This document shows positions 39,174-51,405 of a stretch of 64,000 bases of DNA, one piece after another. The notes beneath the pieces were generated by a model that saw nothing but the letters and a program-made list of their open reading frames with translations, made no database searches and was not told the origin of the DNA. Made by a program: the position numbers and the translations under genes. Numbering within the stretch: the first letter of the stretch is position 1; each line of letters begins with the position of its first letter. Source of the stretch: Cercis canadensis (Eukaryota > Streptophyta > Magnoliopsida > Fabales > Fabaceae); contig QAOA01003736.1 of the NCBI GenBank assembly GCA_003255065.1, forward strand, positions 1,170,649-1,234,648, in the 5' to 3' direction.

Positions 39174-40121
39174 GGCACTGTTTGAGTAAATAGCTTAATT
39201 AACTGCTTATATGAAAAGGGCTTGTTGCATAAGTTCTAATGTAATAAGTAGTTCAAAAATAAGCTAATTTGTGTTTGAATACTTAATTTGGGAAGTGTTT
39301 TTATATTAAATTTAAGTGTTTGGATGAGTAATTATACAAATACTTTTAACAATATAAATTACTAAAAAGTCCAAACACTTCTTTTATACTCACTCATTCA
39401 ACAACTTTTTTTTTTATGAAAGACTGTGTTATACAATATCGCACTAGCCAAAGGTTCAACAATATTTGGGTGCCACCTTTCTTTGATAGAAATGGAGAGA
39501 TTTTGGTGAGTTTTGGCCATTTGGAACTCGTTACTAACTACGGAACGCCTTGGAGAGGATGATGGCAGCAATTTTGCTAAAACCCATAAAAAATTGTGAA
39601 ACCTAAAAAAATAATGCAACCAACAGTTCTTTATTTTCAGTCTTTCAAATGCAGTTGATAAAGACCATGGGGGTGAGATACGATTTGAAGATTGAACATC
39701 GAAAAAGTGAAATTAATGAATAACACAACAAAAGGTAATGTTGACGACCGTAAAAATGATAGAGGAGACCCAACATCGTGTGCAAACTCTAGAGAAGAAG
39801 CAAGGAAGAAGAAAAGGCGAAGAAAAAACTTTCTTCTCTAAAAACGAGTTATGTGTGCTGAAATTTTCTAACTTCATCAAGGGCAATTTTATGAAAAATT
39901 ATTGTAAACTCATGACTAGTTAAGCTTAAACGACCTTCCACACTTGCTTATTTTCGAAAGCTTCAAAATTTTGCTTATGAAAGTAAGCCCAAAACAACTT
40001 ATTTGAGGAATATAAGTGCTTATTAAAAATAAATCTAAACACTTAGTTTAGTTTGTATAAATGTTTATTGTAATAGGAAAACCCAATTAAGCCACAAGTC
40101 AGCTTATCTAAACGGGGCCAT
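39174..40121. mobile_element. Possible TIR element (hAT/Harbinger-like)
   Basis: The left tip GGCACTGTTTGAGTAAATAGC and the reversed right tip GGCCCCGTTTAGATAAGC are imperfect inverted repeats. The trinucleotide ATA flanks both ends. Both subterminal regions are rich in AAGTGCTT/AAGCACTT-like words. There is no transposase ORF. Boundaries and family are uncertain. Confidence 0.4.
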
Positions 40122-40456
40122 AATTGTAAACAAAAGTTTGTAGTCGTTTAGATGAGTTTTTGCAAACAACTCTTTGAATTGAAGTTTGTTTTTAGCTTAC
40201 TTTTATAAATTAAAAAACAACTTATATGATTAGTTATTAACTTAGAGAGCTGTTATTTTTATATTTTATTTTATTAATTCACACTTTATTTAATGTTTAA
40301 ATATGATAGACTAAATTATTTTTATTTAATAATTTTTTTTTTAAAAATTAACTTTCTTTCTTATTAATCTTGGTTCCATTTCCTACCATTATCTTTTTTT
40401 TTAAAAAAATCATGTATTCTACACGGGCACACACACATATATATTTTCCCTGTAAA

Positions 40457-40824
40457 TTTTTCACCAAATTAAGAAATCTATAGATCTTCTTTCCTTGGTA
40501 AAGCTCACCGTTTGGATTTGCTCAACACCAAATGATGATGTCTTTGGGCTGGTATGTGACTGCTTTCGTACAACTATTGGGACTCTGGGAGAAGGTTGTG
40601 GGCAATGGCATCACAACCTGGCGAGCATTATTGGGTTTTCTGGGTCTGAAAAAGAAGAAGAAAATGTTAGGAGCTTGAAGGGAACAAACATAAAGCTTAA
40701 AGTGTGCAAGGAGTACCCAAACGGGTTTGAAATGCCTCTTCATTATCTGCGATTCAAGAAGCAAGATTACCAGAACATGAAGGAGTGGAAGATGGACATG
40801 CTTCTCAGAGAGTATGGAGCCTAA
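40457..40824 (+). CDS. DUF7722-like plant protein, 5' end missing or spliced
   Basis: The frame is open from just after the TAA at 40453-40455 to the stop at 40822-40824. The C-terminus, CKEYPNGFEMPLHYLRFKK then MKEWKMDMLLREYGA, matches a short family of plant proteins of unknown function whose members end in a similar EWK-D-LL-EYG sequence (DUF7722, from memory). No in-frame ATG occurs before that conserved part, the first being the M of GFEMPLHY. The gene therefore either has an upstream exon I cannot place, or is a remnant that lost its start. A GSEKEEEN stretch separates the two halves. No function is known to me. Confidence 0.5.
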
Positions 40825-42045
40825 TTGAATAGAAAAACAAGTTTTTATTATTTTTTTCCATGGCCGGCAACAAGGACATTGGCTATGGCCTCCGAAGCTC
40901 ATAAAGCCAGATTGAATGTGTTAATCACACTATTTTCTTTACCTGCTCCTCAATCCTCATTTTCATCAACGAGTGTTAATCATAAATAAAAAAAATGCTA
41001 TTAATTATTAAACTCATATTATTTATTAGAACAGCCGCAATAAATTTGATTTGTTATTTTGGTACAAGGTCCGCATTATATATAGCCAACCTAGCAATCT
41101 AGTTAATACCCAAACTAGCATATTGTTAGATTTGAACTTATAGGTTCGGCATAAAAAAAAAAGCATAAAAATTAGGTGCATGATCAATTAAACACATATT
41201 GATAACCAAGGAAGGTTGACATGAGTGAAAGGGGCTCTAGTCACTTAAGCTAGTGGTTTCGAGTTCAATGCAGCAAACTTTTTTGGGAGAGGTCCCTGCT
41301 TTAGTACTTGACAGTATCTCAGAAAATTAGTCTTGGGCAAAGCTTAGAGATACATTGGAAAACAAAAAAAAAAACACAAATAAATTGTCTTTTATATACC
41401 TAAAGTGATACAAATTACAAATATATGAGAATCTACTTTCTTAATAGTTTTACTATTTCAGCCAAAAAAAAAAGGTGCTTTACCAATAAGGATTATGCTA
41501 TGCCTCATTAACAATCCTAAAAGAATGTACATACTGACAAAACCAAACAGGGAAAGAAAGCAGGAAAGCTAAAGGGAAAGGGGAAGAAGATAAAGAGAAA
41601 AAGGTTAAAATATTGCAAGATTACCGTGGTTTTTTGCATCCGCCTCTAAAAATTGGTTACTTTCCAATCCACTCCATCAGACAATGACCGAATCCACCAC
41701 TGAACAATAAATACTTTATGCAACAAACAACCATGGTGATCGAGTCTCTGTTGTCTAATAATGAGTCATCTCTCTCAGCCAGAATCACAAAGAGGTACAA
41801 AAGAAAATAAAGAAACATTTCATTTTTGTTCAAATATAAGACAAAACAAGCACACCCGTTTCACCACTTTGAGATTTCAAGTACTACAGAAACATCTATG
41901 TATGCACTTTTTTGGCTATTTGATAATAGTCCCAGATGCTGATCAAGGTGAAGCATTGAAGTGTTCATTCTGCTGAAACTTCACTGACATTGATTGGAGA
42001 CAGGTAACATATTTTCGCAATGGTGTTTAGCAGAGAGCAAATGAG
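40825..42045. other. Intergenic with a SINE-like repeat
   Basis: Apart from the SINE-like segment at about 41,190-41,375 nothing is recognised. The sequence immediately upstream of 42046 should hold the ATL promoter and leader. An ATG AGA TGA mini-ORF at 42041-42049 overlaps the ATL start. Confidence 0.45.
41190..41375 (+). mobile_element. Degenerate tRNA-derived SINE
   Basis: CTCTAGTCACTTAAGCTAGTGG resembles a box A region, and GGTTTCGAGTTCAAT resembles box B. The end, TTGGGCAAAGCTTAGAGATACA, leads to an A-rich tail. No clear target-site duplication is seen. It looks older than the SINE at 7.7 kb. Confidence 0.45.
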
Positions 42046-42603
42046 ATGATGAATAAAAGAATTCTGGGTTTTGCAACACAGGTTGTGATAATGGCAATTG
42101 TCATATCTGTGATACTATTATTTGCGGGAATTGGGTTCTTGCTATTGCTTCATGTTTGCATAATTGGGAGAGCCTATCGAAGAGGAGGTGGTGGCAGAAT
42201 GGAGGATAGGGGTAACAATGGAAGCACAAGCATGTTAAAAGATGAGTTAGAGAAGCTTCCTTGCTATGATTATAAAGGTAAAGACAATTCAAGTAGCCCT
42301 GTGGATTGTGCAGTTTGCTTGGAGAACCTTACCACTGGGGATAAGTGCAGATTGTTGCCTATTTGCAAGCACAGTTTTCATGCCCAATGTGTGGATACAT
42401 GGCTTCTAAAGACACCCATATGCCCAATTTGCAGAACCAGGGCTGGTTCTGATAGAGATGAAGACAATAGTCATTTCGGTGAAGCCAGCATTGAGTTTAG
42501 AGAGACCCAAACACCCACAAGTCACCCAAGTGATGACATTAGAGTTCAGTTGGAACAAGGGCCAGAAAGTGATGTATCTAGAGATTTTAGTTTAGAGCCT
42601 TAG
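42046..42603 (+). CDS. RING-H2 finger E3 ubiquitin ligase, ATL family
   Basis: Intronless, 185 aa, as is usual for ATL genes. A hydrophobic segment at about residues 12-40 (VVIMAIVISVILLFAGIGFL) predicts one membrane anchor, followed by a basic Arg/Gly patch. The RING-H2 finger has C88, C91, C107, H109, H112, C115, C126 and C129. The spacing is C-x2-C-x15-C-x1-H-x2-H-x2-C-x10-C-x2-C, with the Trp at 119 expected for E2 contact. The classical GLD motif is not obvious; LEKLPCYDY occupies its place. The tail is acidic and unstructured. The protein should transfer ubiquitin to membrane-proximal targets; its substrate is unknown. Two adjacent ATGs (42046 and 42049) are possible starts. Confidence 0.9.
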   Translation: MMNKRILGFATQVVIMAIVISVILLFAGIGFLLLLHVCIIGRAYRRGGGGRMEDRGNNGSTSMLKDELEKLPCYDYKGKDNSSSPVDCAVCLENLTTGDKCRLLPICKHSFHAQCVDTWLLKTPICPICRTRAGSDRDEDNSHFGEASIEFRETQTPTSHPSDDIRVQLEQGPESDVSRDFSLEP

Positions 42604-44179
42604 AGTTAGAGAGCCATATGATGTTAGACTACTTCAGTTCTGAGAAAACCCTCAAAGTAGTCCATTTTGAGATTTGAATCAGCGTTAAGTTCTCAACAGA
42701 ACTAAGAAAGCACCAAACTGAATTGAAAATTAGATGATGTTTGCTATCTCTGTCTCATGCTCTGTAAATTATGAATAATCAACCCTTTTTTTTTTCCCTC
42801 ATTTCTCTTTTTATTTCATTTGTCATTTTTACACATAGTACTCACATGATTTCTGGGTTGATTATTAATTGCTTTTTATATATGCAAATGCAACCAACTG
42901 TCCATGGTATCATTGGTAATTTTTTTAGCTTTACTAGTGCCAACATTTTCGGCAAAATCTGACCAGCAAAACAACCTTTTTCTAAAATTTCAAAATTAAT
43001 TTTGAGGGCAAAAAGTTTCCTTTTCCATATTTAACATCAAAATTCATAGTAACTCTCAATCTCAGAACAACCTGGCTGCCATAGAAAAGCAATGAATTCA
43101 GATTAGTAATGTTTTTACTTTTGGTTTCAGTTGGTGTTTGTTCGTCAATCATCAAAGATTTTGGGCCGAGACCCAAATGCTGTTGATGGTGGGCTGATGG
43201 CTGTTGGAGGCCTATGGGTTCACGGGTTTGGTTAGCAAGATTTATGCTTGGAAAGCTGCTTACGTTTGGGAGAAACAGCTAACCAGTAGAGTGAACCATA
43301 CCTAACGTTAGCAAGAACAAAAATAATACCTAACACTAAACGATTTCCCCTTTTGATGGAACAAGTTAGACAGTCCATGCCCACATTTATTCAGTTATTG
43401 TCCTTCTTTTTTCTTGAGTTATATTACTCATATATTTCAACTTTATATAATATTTATTAATTATTTTATAATTTTAATCATATTCATTGAAAACTTTTTC
43501 GTAATAGTCTAAATTCAATTAAGATTCAATGTGATATAAAATAATTAAAATTAAGATGTGTAAATAATATTTTTCTTTCTACTTGAATTCTAGAAAAGAA
43601 AAAAAAAAGAAAAAAAAGAACATTTGTGACCTTGGACAAGTCAAGTGATGTTGCAATTCAATTGCTTCTGCTTAATTTGTCTATTTGAATTCTGAAAGCA
43701 CGTGCTAATGTGCTATGGCCAAAAGAAACCAAACCGACGTGCTGGTAGGCTATGCCATTAATTGAAGAGTGTTTCCCTTAGGTGATTAGGAATGCAAGTG
43801 TTTAGGAGTGAAGGAGTTACTCTTTTGAATACTCTTTTTTAACATAACCAAAGATGTTTTAGGGTATATGCTGCTTATGCCAATCGCTGTTCCATTCCAT
43901 AATGGTAGGGCACATGGAACACTTACCTCTCATGAGTCATGACACTCATGTGGACCCTGCTGCATCCACAAAGCACTTATTTTCTGCTTTTCAAACACTT
44001 CTCACTCCTAAATCCATCATATTCCGTTATGTTTTTTTAACAATTCGATCACCGATTATGGCCAAAATTTCAGACTCATTTGAACCAGTCAATCTTTCTT
44101 ATAATTTAAATGCAGTCTTCATATCTTAACGTAAAACAAGTAGCATCAACTCAAGAGCAAGAAGAGAGCTACAAAATTA
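42604..44179. other. Intergenic, no gene seen
   Basis: This contains the ATL 3' untranslated region and the promoter side of the UGT gene. The sequence is AT-rich and no repeat with clear ends was found. Confidence 0.5.
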
Positions 44180-45592
44180 ATGAGTTCAATTGCTTCTAAC
44201 CATCCCCATGTCCTTCTCTTTCCATTTATGGCTAAAGGCCACACCATACCACTCCTCCACTTTGCTCGGTTCCTCCTCCGCCGTGACCTTAAGGTCACCG
44301 TCGTCACCACCCCGGCTAACTGTCCCTTCGTGGTTGAATCCCTCCGGGACACCACCGCCTCTATCGTGGATCTTCCCTTCCCCGATGAAATCCCCGACAT
44401 CCCCAGCGGCATTGAGAGTACCGACAAACTCCCTTGTAACTCTCTCTTCTATAAGTTCGCCGCCTCCACCGCACGCATGCGGGACCACTTCGAACGCCTC
44501 CTGGAGACTCTTCCACGTGTGAGCTTCATGGTGTCCGACGGTTTCCTGTGGTGGACACTGGAGTGTGCTTCCAAATTGGGTGTCCCCAGATTGGTGTTCT
44601 TCGGTATGAGCAGTTACGCCCTAGCTCTGAGCATAGAAGCAACTATGTGTGGGATTCTCCGTGGGCCCCAGCACGAGGACGAGTTAGTGACCTTGACTCG
44701 CTTCCCCTGGATCAGACTCACCAAGAACGACTTTGACTCCGTGTTTAGAAACCCGGAACCCCAAAGTGTGGCATTTGAGTTCAATATGAATGTGTTTTTA
44801 GCTACATCCAAGAGTTATGGTATAATAGTCAACAGCTTCTATGAGCTTGAGCCTGTTTTCATTGATTATTTGATCACAAACTCCGGACCTAAGTCTTGGT
44901 GTGTTGGCCCATTTTGTGTTAATGTTGCTGAGCCTGAGGAGGCACGCAAACCAGGATTTTGGGTTGGGTGGCTAGACCACAAGGTGCAAGAAAAGTGCTC
45001 GGTTCTATACGTGGCCTTTGGATCGCAGGCACAGATTTCGGCTGAGCAACTCACGGAGATAGCGATTGGGTTGGAGAAGTCGATGGTGAATTTCTTGTGG
45101 GTGGTAAGAAAAAGAGAGTGGGAGGTACCAGATGGGTTTGTAGAAAGAGTGGGAAATAGAGGAATAGTGGTGAGAGAGTGGGTTGATCAGAGGGAGATAT
45201 TAACACACCAAGGTGTGCAAGGGTTTTTGAGTCACTGCGGGTGGAACTCGGTGTTGGAGAGCATCTGCGCTGGGGTACCAATCCTTGCATGGCCAATCAT
45301 GGCAGAGCAACCTCTGAATGCAAGAATGGTGGAGGAGGAGATCAAGGTGGGTTTCAGAGTTCAAACAGGCAACGGTTCAGTGAGAGGGTTTGTCAAATGG
45401 GAAGGGTTAACAAAGGTGGTGAGGGAGTTGATGGAGGGAGAGAAGGGGAAGCAAGTAAGGAACAAGGTGCAGCAACTGGCGGCGATGGCTAACAAGGCCG
45501 TACAACAGGGTGGTTCTTCGTGCCAGGCCTTGGACTCACTCATTCATGACACATGCAACCGCAGCAGATACCAGGAACAACGTGGACCCTAG
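44180..45592 (+). CDS. UDP-glycosyltransferase, family 1, UGT90A-like
   Basis: A single exon encodes 470 aa, the usual length of plant family-1 UGTs. Near the N-terminus, PHVLLFPFMAKGHTIPLLHF carries the catalytic His (H21), and SDGFLWW supplies the partner Asp (D120). The 44-residue PSPG sugar-donor box runs from W334 to Q377, with HCGWNSVLES in its middle and a terminal Gln, the residue usually linked with UDP-glucose use. The overall pattern (SSYAL, VNSFYELEP, LYVAFGSQAQIS) resembles the UGT90A group. The enzyme should glycosylate a small lipophilic acceptor in the cytosol; the acceptor cannot be told from sequence. It is GC-richer than its flanks. No defect is seen. Confidence 0.92.
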   Translation: MSSIASNHPHVLLFPFMAKGHTIPLLHFARFLLRRDLKVTVVTTPANCPFVVESLRDTTASIVDLPFPDEIPDIPSGIESTDKLPCNSLFYKFAASTARMRDHFERLLETLPRVSFMVSDGFLWWTLECASKLGVPRLVFFGMSSYALALSIEATMCGILRGPQHEDELVTLTRFPWIRLTKNDFDSVFRNPEPQSVAFEFNMNVFLATSKSYGIIVNSFYELEPVFIDYLITNSGPKSWCVGPFCVNVAEPEEARKPGFWVGWLDHKVQEKCSVLYVAFGSQAQISAEQLTEIAIGLEKSMVNFLWVVRKREWEVPDGFVERVGNRGIVVREWVDQREILTHQGVQGFLSHCGWNSVLESICAGVPILAWPIMAEQPLNARMVEEEIKVGFRVQTGNGSVRGFVKWEGLTKVVRELMEGEKGKQVRNKVQQLAAMANKAVQQGGSSCQALDSLIHDTCNRSRYQEQRGP

Positions 45593-46873
45593 AGATTACT
45601 GCACGCTACTTCATTTCTCATGTACCTTACTTAATTAAAGGAATGTATGAATTAATTCACTCTACTTAAATAATGTATATCTACTCTAGTTCATGTTTTT
45701 GTTAGTTAAGGGTCGAAGCATAAATTAATTAATTAATAAAACTGACTTTATTTTAATTTTATATACATATATAACTACTGTTTTCTTTTGTTTTTAGGAA
45801 AATATAAAATCATAAATGTAAAAATTGTGTATGTAAGATTACAGAGTATAGTAAGCGACAAATTAAGAAACAAGAGTGAGAAGTGAGAAGGATAAGTGTG
45901 ATATATAGGAGAAGATGAGCAGAAAAATCAATTAGGAGCTAGTGGTGATGCATGCATGTAAGAGTCTCTCCGTGCTCAATTTCTGACCCCTCATTTTGGT
46001 CATTGACGTGGGCTTCAATGGATGCAAAGACTCCTGTGTGTGGGGGACCAAGTAAGCCGAGGAGTTGATGAGAATGAGTCACTTTGCTTCAATTTGTTTT
46101 ATTTTAAATTCTAGTGGAGCCATATTTATGTAAATACAGACGTATATATATATATTTGAATATTAGTATCAAAAATTGGGTGTAGGGAAGTAGCTAGCTT
46201 GTTCAATTTTTGTTGTACCAGAAAGTGTGACAAGGATGGTTCTGTTCTATATATACGAGTTTTGAGACGGAATGTAGTTAATGTTCCCCATTTATTTATA
46301 TAAGCTCATTTGGTTTAGGCGGCTAATCCCACCTCTCTTTGTGCTCCTTTTCTGTAACAACTGTAGACCAAAAATTAGGCCTGAGACGTTTCTGTAAGTG
46401 GAGCAAGTGTCAAGAGAAGAGGGTTATCCAAAATCAGATCCTTCAACAACCTAACTTTGATACGCCAGCATTATAAAAATACTTCAGTTTTGCAATTGTT
46501 CAATTTTAATCCCCTTAAATTTCATTGCTTGAATTTAGACCTTCTGTTTTCCAATTACTTCAATTAAGTCTAATAATTAGTCTGCCATCCAAAATCTTTT
46601 GCTGATGTGAAAAATAGGGAAAAAAAAAATTAAAGGGCGCAATTGAAGAAATTTCAAAATGGCATTTTTATTTTCTACGTCATTGCTATTTAGATTGCAG
46701 CTATTAGTTGCACTTAATTGAAGAAACAAATGGACTAAATTGGTGCAATTTAAAACTAGAAGAACCAAAATCAAGCAATTAAAAACTAGGGGGCCAAAAT
46801 GTGGGGTCCAGCCCACTATGATGTAAACATAGGCTTGTGCGCGTTTGAAACCTAGTAATAGACTTGGTGAAAT
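45593..46873. other. Intergenic with weak inverted repeats
   Basis: No gene is seen. Between about 46,440 and 46,810 the words CAATTGAAG and CAATTAAAAAC recur in opposite orientations to CTTCAATTAAG and CAATTGTTCAATTTTAA, so a worn foldback element is possible. Its ends could not be fixed. Confidence 0.4.
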
Positions 46874-47626
46874 TAGAGGTGGTAAAATGGGCAAACCTAT
46901 ATAATTTAGTGTTAGGGTTGGGCTACAAAAATATTGGCTCAAACAAACTGGGCTGATTTTGGCCCGGCCTAATGGGCTCAAACTGGGCTGGTCCGACCCA
47001 ACCTAATTTTTTTTGGTGTAAAATTAAGATGAAATTATTTGTATAATTCTTCTAATTAAAATATAAAAATTGTGTAAGTATTATTATTTATGCAACTATT
47101 GTAAAAAATGTTTGCCACTACATCTTTAAGAAAGAATTCCTAGAATTAAAAAATGTTCAATTTATTAAGAAAGATATTTAGAGCATACTAGACTTTACTT
47201 GATCTTCATTGAGACAAAAATCTTCATCATGAAAAATCTATTATAAGATAGTGATGTTATTAGAATCATAAAAAGTTTAAAAGCTACAAATATGAGATAT
47301 ATGATTAAATTTCATGTTCATTACAAAATAGAGATATTTTTTATATAAAAAAAATGTTGTCTTTCATTATGTAATATATTATATTAAATGAAAGAAAATT
47401 AAAGAGATAACATATAACTTTATTATATATTTTTATATACATATATACTTTCATTTTAATAAAAAATTAAAAAAAATTATATTAGGGTCGGGCTGGCCTG
47501 TTGGCCAATAGCCTGCCATAGGATTGGGTTGGATTAACTATATGCTAACTCGGTTAAATTTGAGTCAGCCTAGCTCAAAAGTTATCTATAATTGGGCTGG
47601 CCAAGCCAGCCCAATTGGCACCTCTA
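46874..47626. mobile_element. hAT-type non-autonomous element
   Basis: The left tip TAGAGGTGGTAAAATGGGC and the reversed right tip TAGAGGTGCCAATTGGGC are inverted repeats of the hAT style. Subterminal GGGCTGG and GGCCCG words are repeated. Flanking octamers GGTGAAAT and GTTAAAAT agree at 6 of 8 bases, fitting a worn 8-bp duplication. The 753-bp element has no transposase. Confidence 0.65.
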
Positions 47627-48765
47627 GTTAAAATGGTGAAGATGGCAATAGTGTGCCATAAATGAGAACGGATGGAGTCATTGATTACATGAAAAAATGG
47701 GAGTCTGCATTTTCGTGAATTGGAGCATAAGAAAATTGGAGAGACAGATAAAATCTAAATACATGAAAATTTGATGATGAAATTCTCATTTCCACAAGAA
47801 AAACTATAAAAGGAAGAGTTATCCTTAGTCAAGGATATAGAGAGCTGAGGGACTTGAGAGAAAGAAAGCTCTAAGATATCACAACCATTTAGAATTGTAG
47901 GTATCACACTATAGAGAGTGAGAGAAATATTTAAGTGCTACACACAGAGTACTGAGTAATAAAATTGTGAGAGATTTCAAAACTAAGTATAAATACTTAA
48001 CGTAAACACGCTATCAATTTTATCAGAGACAGTAGAATATTTTTCGGAGTTAATCTCGTGGTTTTTCTCTCAACATTAAAAGGTTTTCCACTTTAAAATT
48101 CCTAGTGTAATTTTTTTTTTTCTGTAATTACTATTTTTTATTTGTGAATAATTAATTACCACTCACGCATTTGTTACTCTTCACTATTTACCTGCACCAT
48201 TTTTGCACAATTTTTCCCAACACAAAGTGTAACTACGCCTAGAATTTAACGTCTAACTATTGCAAGCGGAGTAGATACCAAACTCCAGTGAAATATCATC
48301 GTACTCTTTTTTTTGAGGTATATAATTGAAGGTGACAAACTAAACGAAGACACTCTAAGACTGCATAAGGATTTACTAATTCCAGATGATACTTTAGAGA
48401 ATCAGTAGAGCTGTGTAAAATACTGTACTCTGGAACGTGGTTGGCTATTTTCTGTAATAAATTTTCTACATCTGCATGCACCACCACGATACATTTCTAG
48501 GCTATCAAATATCAAATTTCAAAACTTGGCCGGCATCTTTGGAAAAAGAAAATCTAATATAGTAGTAAGACATGCAACAAGTAGAAAGTCAGATACAAGA
48601 CTAAACCACCTAAATAACTTGAACTTATATGTATATTCTGGACTCTTGATAAAAATTTGTCTACATCCCGATGACCAAATAAGTATGTCTCAAACAGTAA
48701 TTCACAGCAATCATCTATTGCCTCATTAAAACCATGAACAGGATAAACAAGAGTAATAAAGATTA
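47627..48765. other. Intergenic, with LTR-like fossil sequence
   Basis: From about 47,800 to 48,222 the sequence resembles the 3' part of a Ty1/copia-type LTR on the plus strand (CTCGTGGTTTTTCTC, then AGGTTTTCCACTT, ending CCCAACA). It is an old, incomplete fragment with no partner LTR or internal genes in view. From 48,230 to 48,765 nothing is seen apart from the DSS1 3' untranslated region. Confidence 0.4.
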
Positions 48766-50269
48766 TTAGCTTTTCTCGGTGTTGTTCTCTAATTCTCCCT
48801 TGAGCTGCAGAGAGAAGTCATCATTAACATCATCATCGTCCCAATCATCCTCCCATTGCTGTGTTGTCTCTTTGTCCTCTTCTTTGTCATCCCATTCTGT
48901 CATGAGCCAAAAATAGACAAAAACACATTCATGAAAGGGTGGAAATGAGTAAGGAGACCACAAATTCCAGACAAAAGAGAAAAGCTACATTGTCATAATA
49001 AATCTCTTATTCTTCATACTATTGCAGACAGCTCATTCAAAAAATGCAAGAAATTAGTCAGCTAACTAGCAATCCCTTTCAATTTCCAAACTATCCAAAT
49101 GCTTAGATAAATGTTCACTAACAAGTAGCAAACATGCAGTCATTCCCCAATTTTGTGAGACATACACCATGATCTGTTTCGTTATCTCCATGTCAGGATG
49201 GATGCATCATGTTTAACCCAACCATGCATTAGGCTCTGCTAATTAATAAACAAGACTATATAGTGGCCACTTGCTCTGAGCACGACGGCATCAACATTGT
49301 AGCAGTTGGGATCTGTCAAATGAATTATCTCTAAAGGATCCACCTCATCTAGGGATATCTCTTCACTTTCGTTATGCTCACATTCTTCCTTAATGTTTCC
49401 ACAGTTCCACCATTTAACTACTGAACTTTGGCTGAATTTTTTCATGTTATACTACTTTCTAGCTCTTTCTATTTCTATACTAGTATACTTATGCTGTGGA
49501 TGGATAAACCTTCTGAGAAGATTTCCTTGTCTTACAAGAATTGAAGTTACATCAAAACAATCAAGTCAATATTTTTATGTAAAAATATATATAAGAGATC
49601 TATGTCCTTGGTACTACTGTTCAATCTCACAACCCCCTATAGCCAACTGTTTCAAATTAGTTACTTTAAAAATTTATCATATATTTCACATTAAAAAAAA
49701 AATTATCATATACTAAGGCGTTTAGCTAAAAATCAATCTGGGACTTCAGAGATAAACAATCGATAACAGTTCCAATCGTTTTTTGGCTTTAGAGTATCAG
49801 CCTCACATCGCATAAACCAGATATGGAAGTTCCTCAATTTCAAAAGAATCCTGAAGCTTTTAACTTATCCACTCCCTATATTGGAAATGACTCTTTGACA
49901 TGCCACTCTTTCAAAGTGCATGACATCAAAAGATATTAAGCTTGTAAAACGTAGTCTTTGCAATTTGGTAGAAGTAGATATGAAAGACAGCATGTGTAAA
50001 AGTGACAAAGAGAGACAATGTACAGCAAAAAACTCCTTGAAAATTGCTAATTAAAATACAAATTCACAAGAACAAGGTGCCCTTCACTTGTGCATTAGCT
50101 CCGATGATTAGCGAAATAATCAAGAAGCACGATACAGTGTCTGAACATAAATGATAGTGGATAATATAATAGTACCTTCATTAATCTCAAATTCTTCAAA
50201 TTCGTCATCATCTTCGAACACATCGAGCTTAGGATCTTCAGTTGCTACTACCTTAGTGTCCTTCTCCAT
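48766..50269 (-). CDS. DSS1: 26S proteasome subunit DSS1/SEM1
   Basis: Two coding exons, 50269-50176 and 48896-48766, give 74 aa, the size typical of plant DSS1. The protein is extremely acidic. The first part carries DVFEDDDEFEEFEINE and the second WEDDWDDDDVNDDFSLQL, the two acidic-aromatic patches that define the family. The C-terminus is a short amphipathic helix. DSS1 is a small disordered subunit of the proteasome lid and also partners BRCA2 in homologous recombination and TREX-2 in mRNA export. A leader intron is likely: donor after 50440 (AAAG/GTAAGT) and acceptor before 50294 (TTCTAG). An AACCCTAA telo-box word at 50454-50461 lies in the leader, as in many housekeeping genes. The coding intron is 1.28 kb. 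Confidence 0.95.
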
Positions 50270-50569
50270 CGTATGATGTCACGAGCACAGAGAACTAGAA
50301 AAGAGGGGAGAAAACCTTTTAATTTAACGAAATAATGATCAATTCGCTGAGAAGCACTCTTAACAAGGATCAAAACGAACATGAACAAAGAAGTTGTCAA
50401 TTCTTGAAGTAAAATAGTGTACCTCCAAACAGCACTTACCTTTCTTTCTCAGAACCCTAATTTCCCGAAGCCGAAGAAAGCATAAGCCAGTCGCGATAGA
50501 ACGATAGAATCGGAGCAGCGTGAATGATACTCTGCTTCCCAAGGACCAAGGTTGTCTTTACACGGGTCA

Positions 50570-51402
50570 AGTCAGCCTCCCTTTTCTTTTTTTCTTTAAC
50601 TGAATAGACCATACATTAAAATAAATACATATGTCTGTAATAATAATAAAAAGTAGAGTTTTTTTTTTCTTAGGTTCAAGAATTTTAATTTCTTAAGTAG
50701 GTGCCTTCCATTTTATATACAATAAAATTATTAAAATATCTCTTATTATATAGTTATTTTATTTATATTTAAATATAATAATTATATGATTTACATATAA
50801 TAACTACATATATAAAAATAATAATTACATAACACATAATTATTTTATAGTGTAACATACATCTACTTAGAAGTTATTTGCTTTTAGTACTATTGAGTTT
50901 TTTTTTTTCAGTTCTAATACCCTACAATTATAAACTCTAAATATTAATATAGCTAAAAATGGAGATGCAAACTAATAAAAAGCAATTTGATTATTTACAA
51001 GAGTTTTTATTTTTATTTTTTAATTTAAATTTAAAATTTTATCAATTTAATTTTAACCTTCCAAATAGAATAAGGACAATGGTATTTTTCAGGGTAAAAG
51101 GCGAAGATGAAAAATTACCTCAAATTTCCTTTATTAATTAGTATATATAAGAATGATTTTTCCCGAAATTTTTGTTATGTTAATTTATCCATATTTGTTA
51201 AATTTTTTTTTGATATTTAATAAAAGCTTATGCTTTTTTGAGAGTAATGTATCATGCAGAAGTGACAATAATTTGAACCGACTACTTCAACAGTTCTAAG
51301 ATGTTATTGGAAAATTATGAGTTTATAATTATATTCGTTAATCAAAAACACCCATGATACTGTTTTTTTTTTCCTTCTTTTTTTGTACTTATAGAATTTG
51401 AA
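50570..51402. other. Intergenic, AT-rich
   Basis: DSS1 promoter side and AT-rich DNA. No gene or repeat with defined ends was found. Confidence 0.5.
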
Positions 51403-51405
51403 TTA

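Noticed and set aside
44186-44811. Long antisense and other-frame ORFs over the UGT gene
   Set aside because: They are shadows of the GC-richer UGT coding sequence and have no motifs of their own.
46577-46981. 134-codon minus-strand ORF
   Set aside because: It crosses the left end of the hAT element and repeat-like DNA; its composition is low in complexity and no domain is present.
49239-49445. 68-codon minus-strand ORF within the DSS1 intron
   Set aside because: It lies wholly inside the intron between two well-supported DSS1 exons and resembles no known family.
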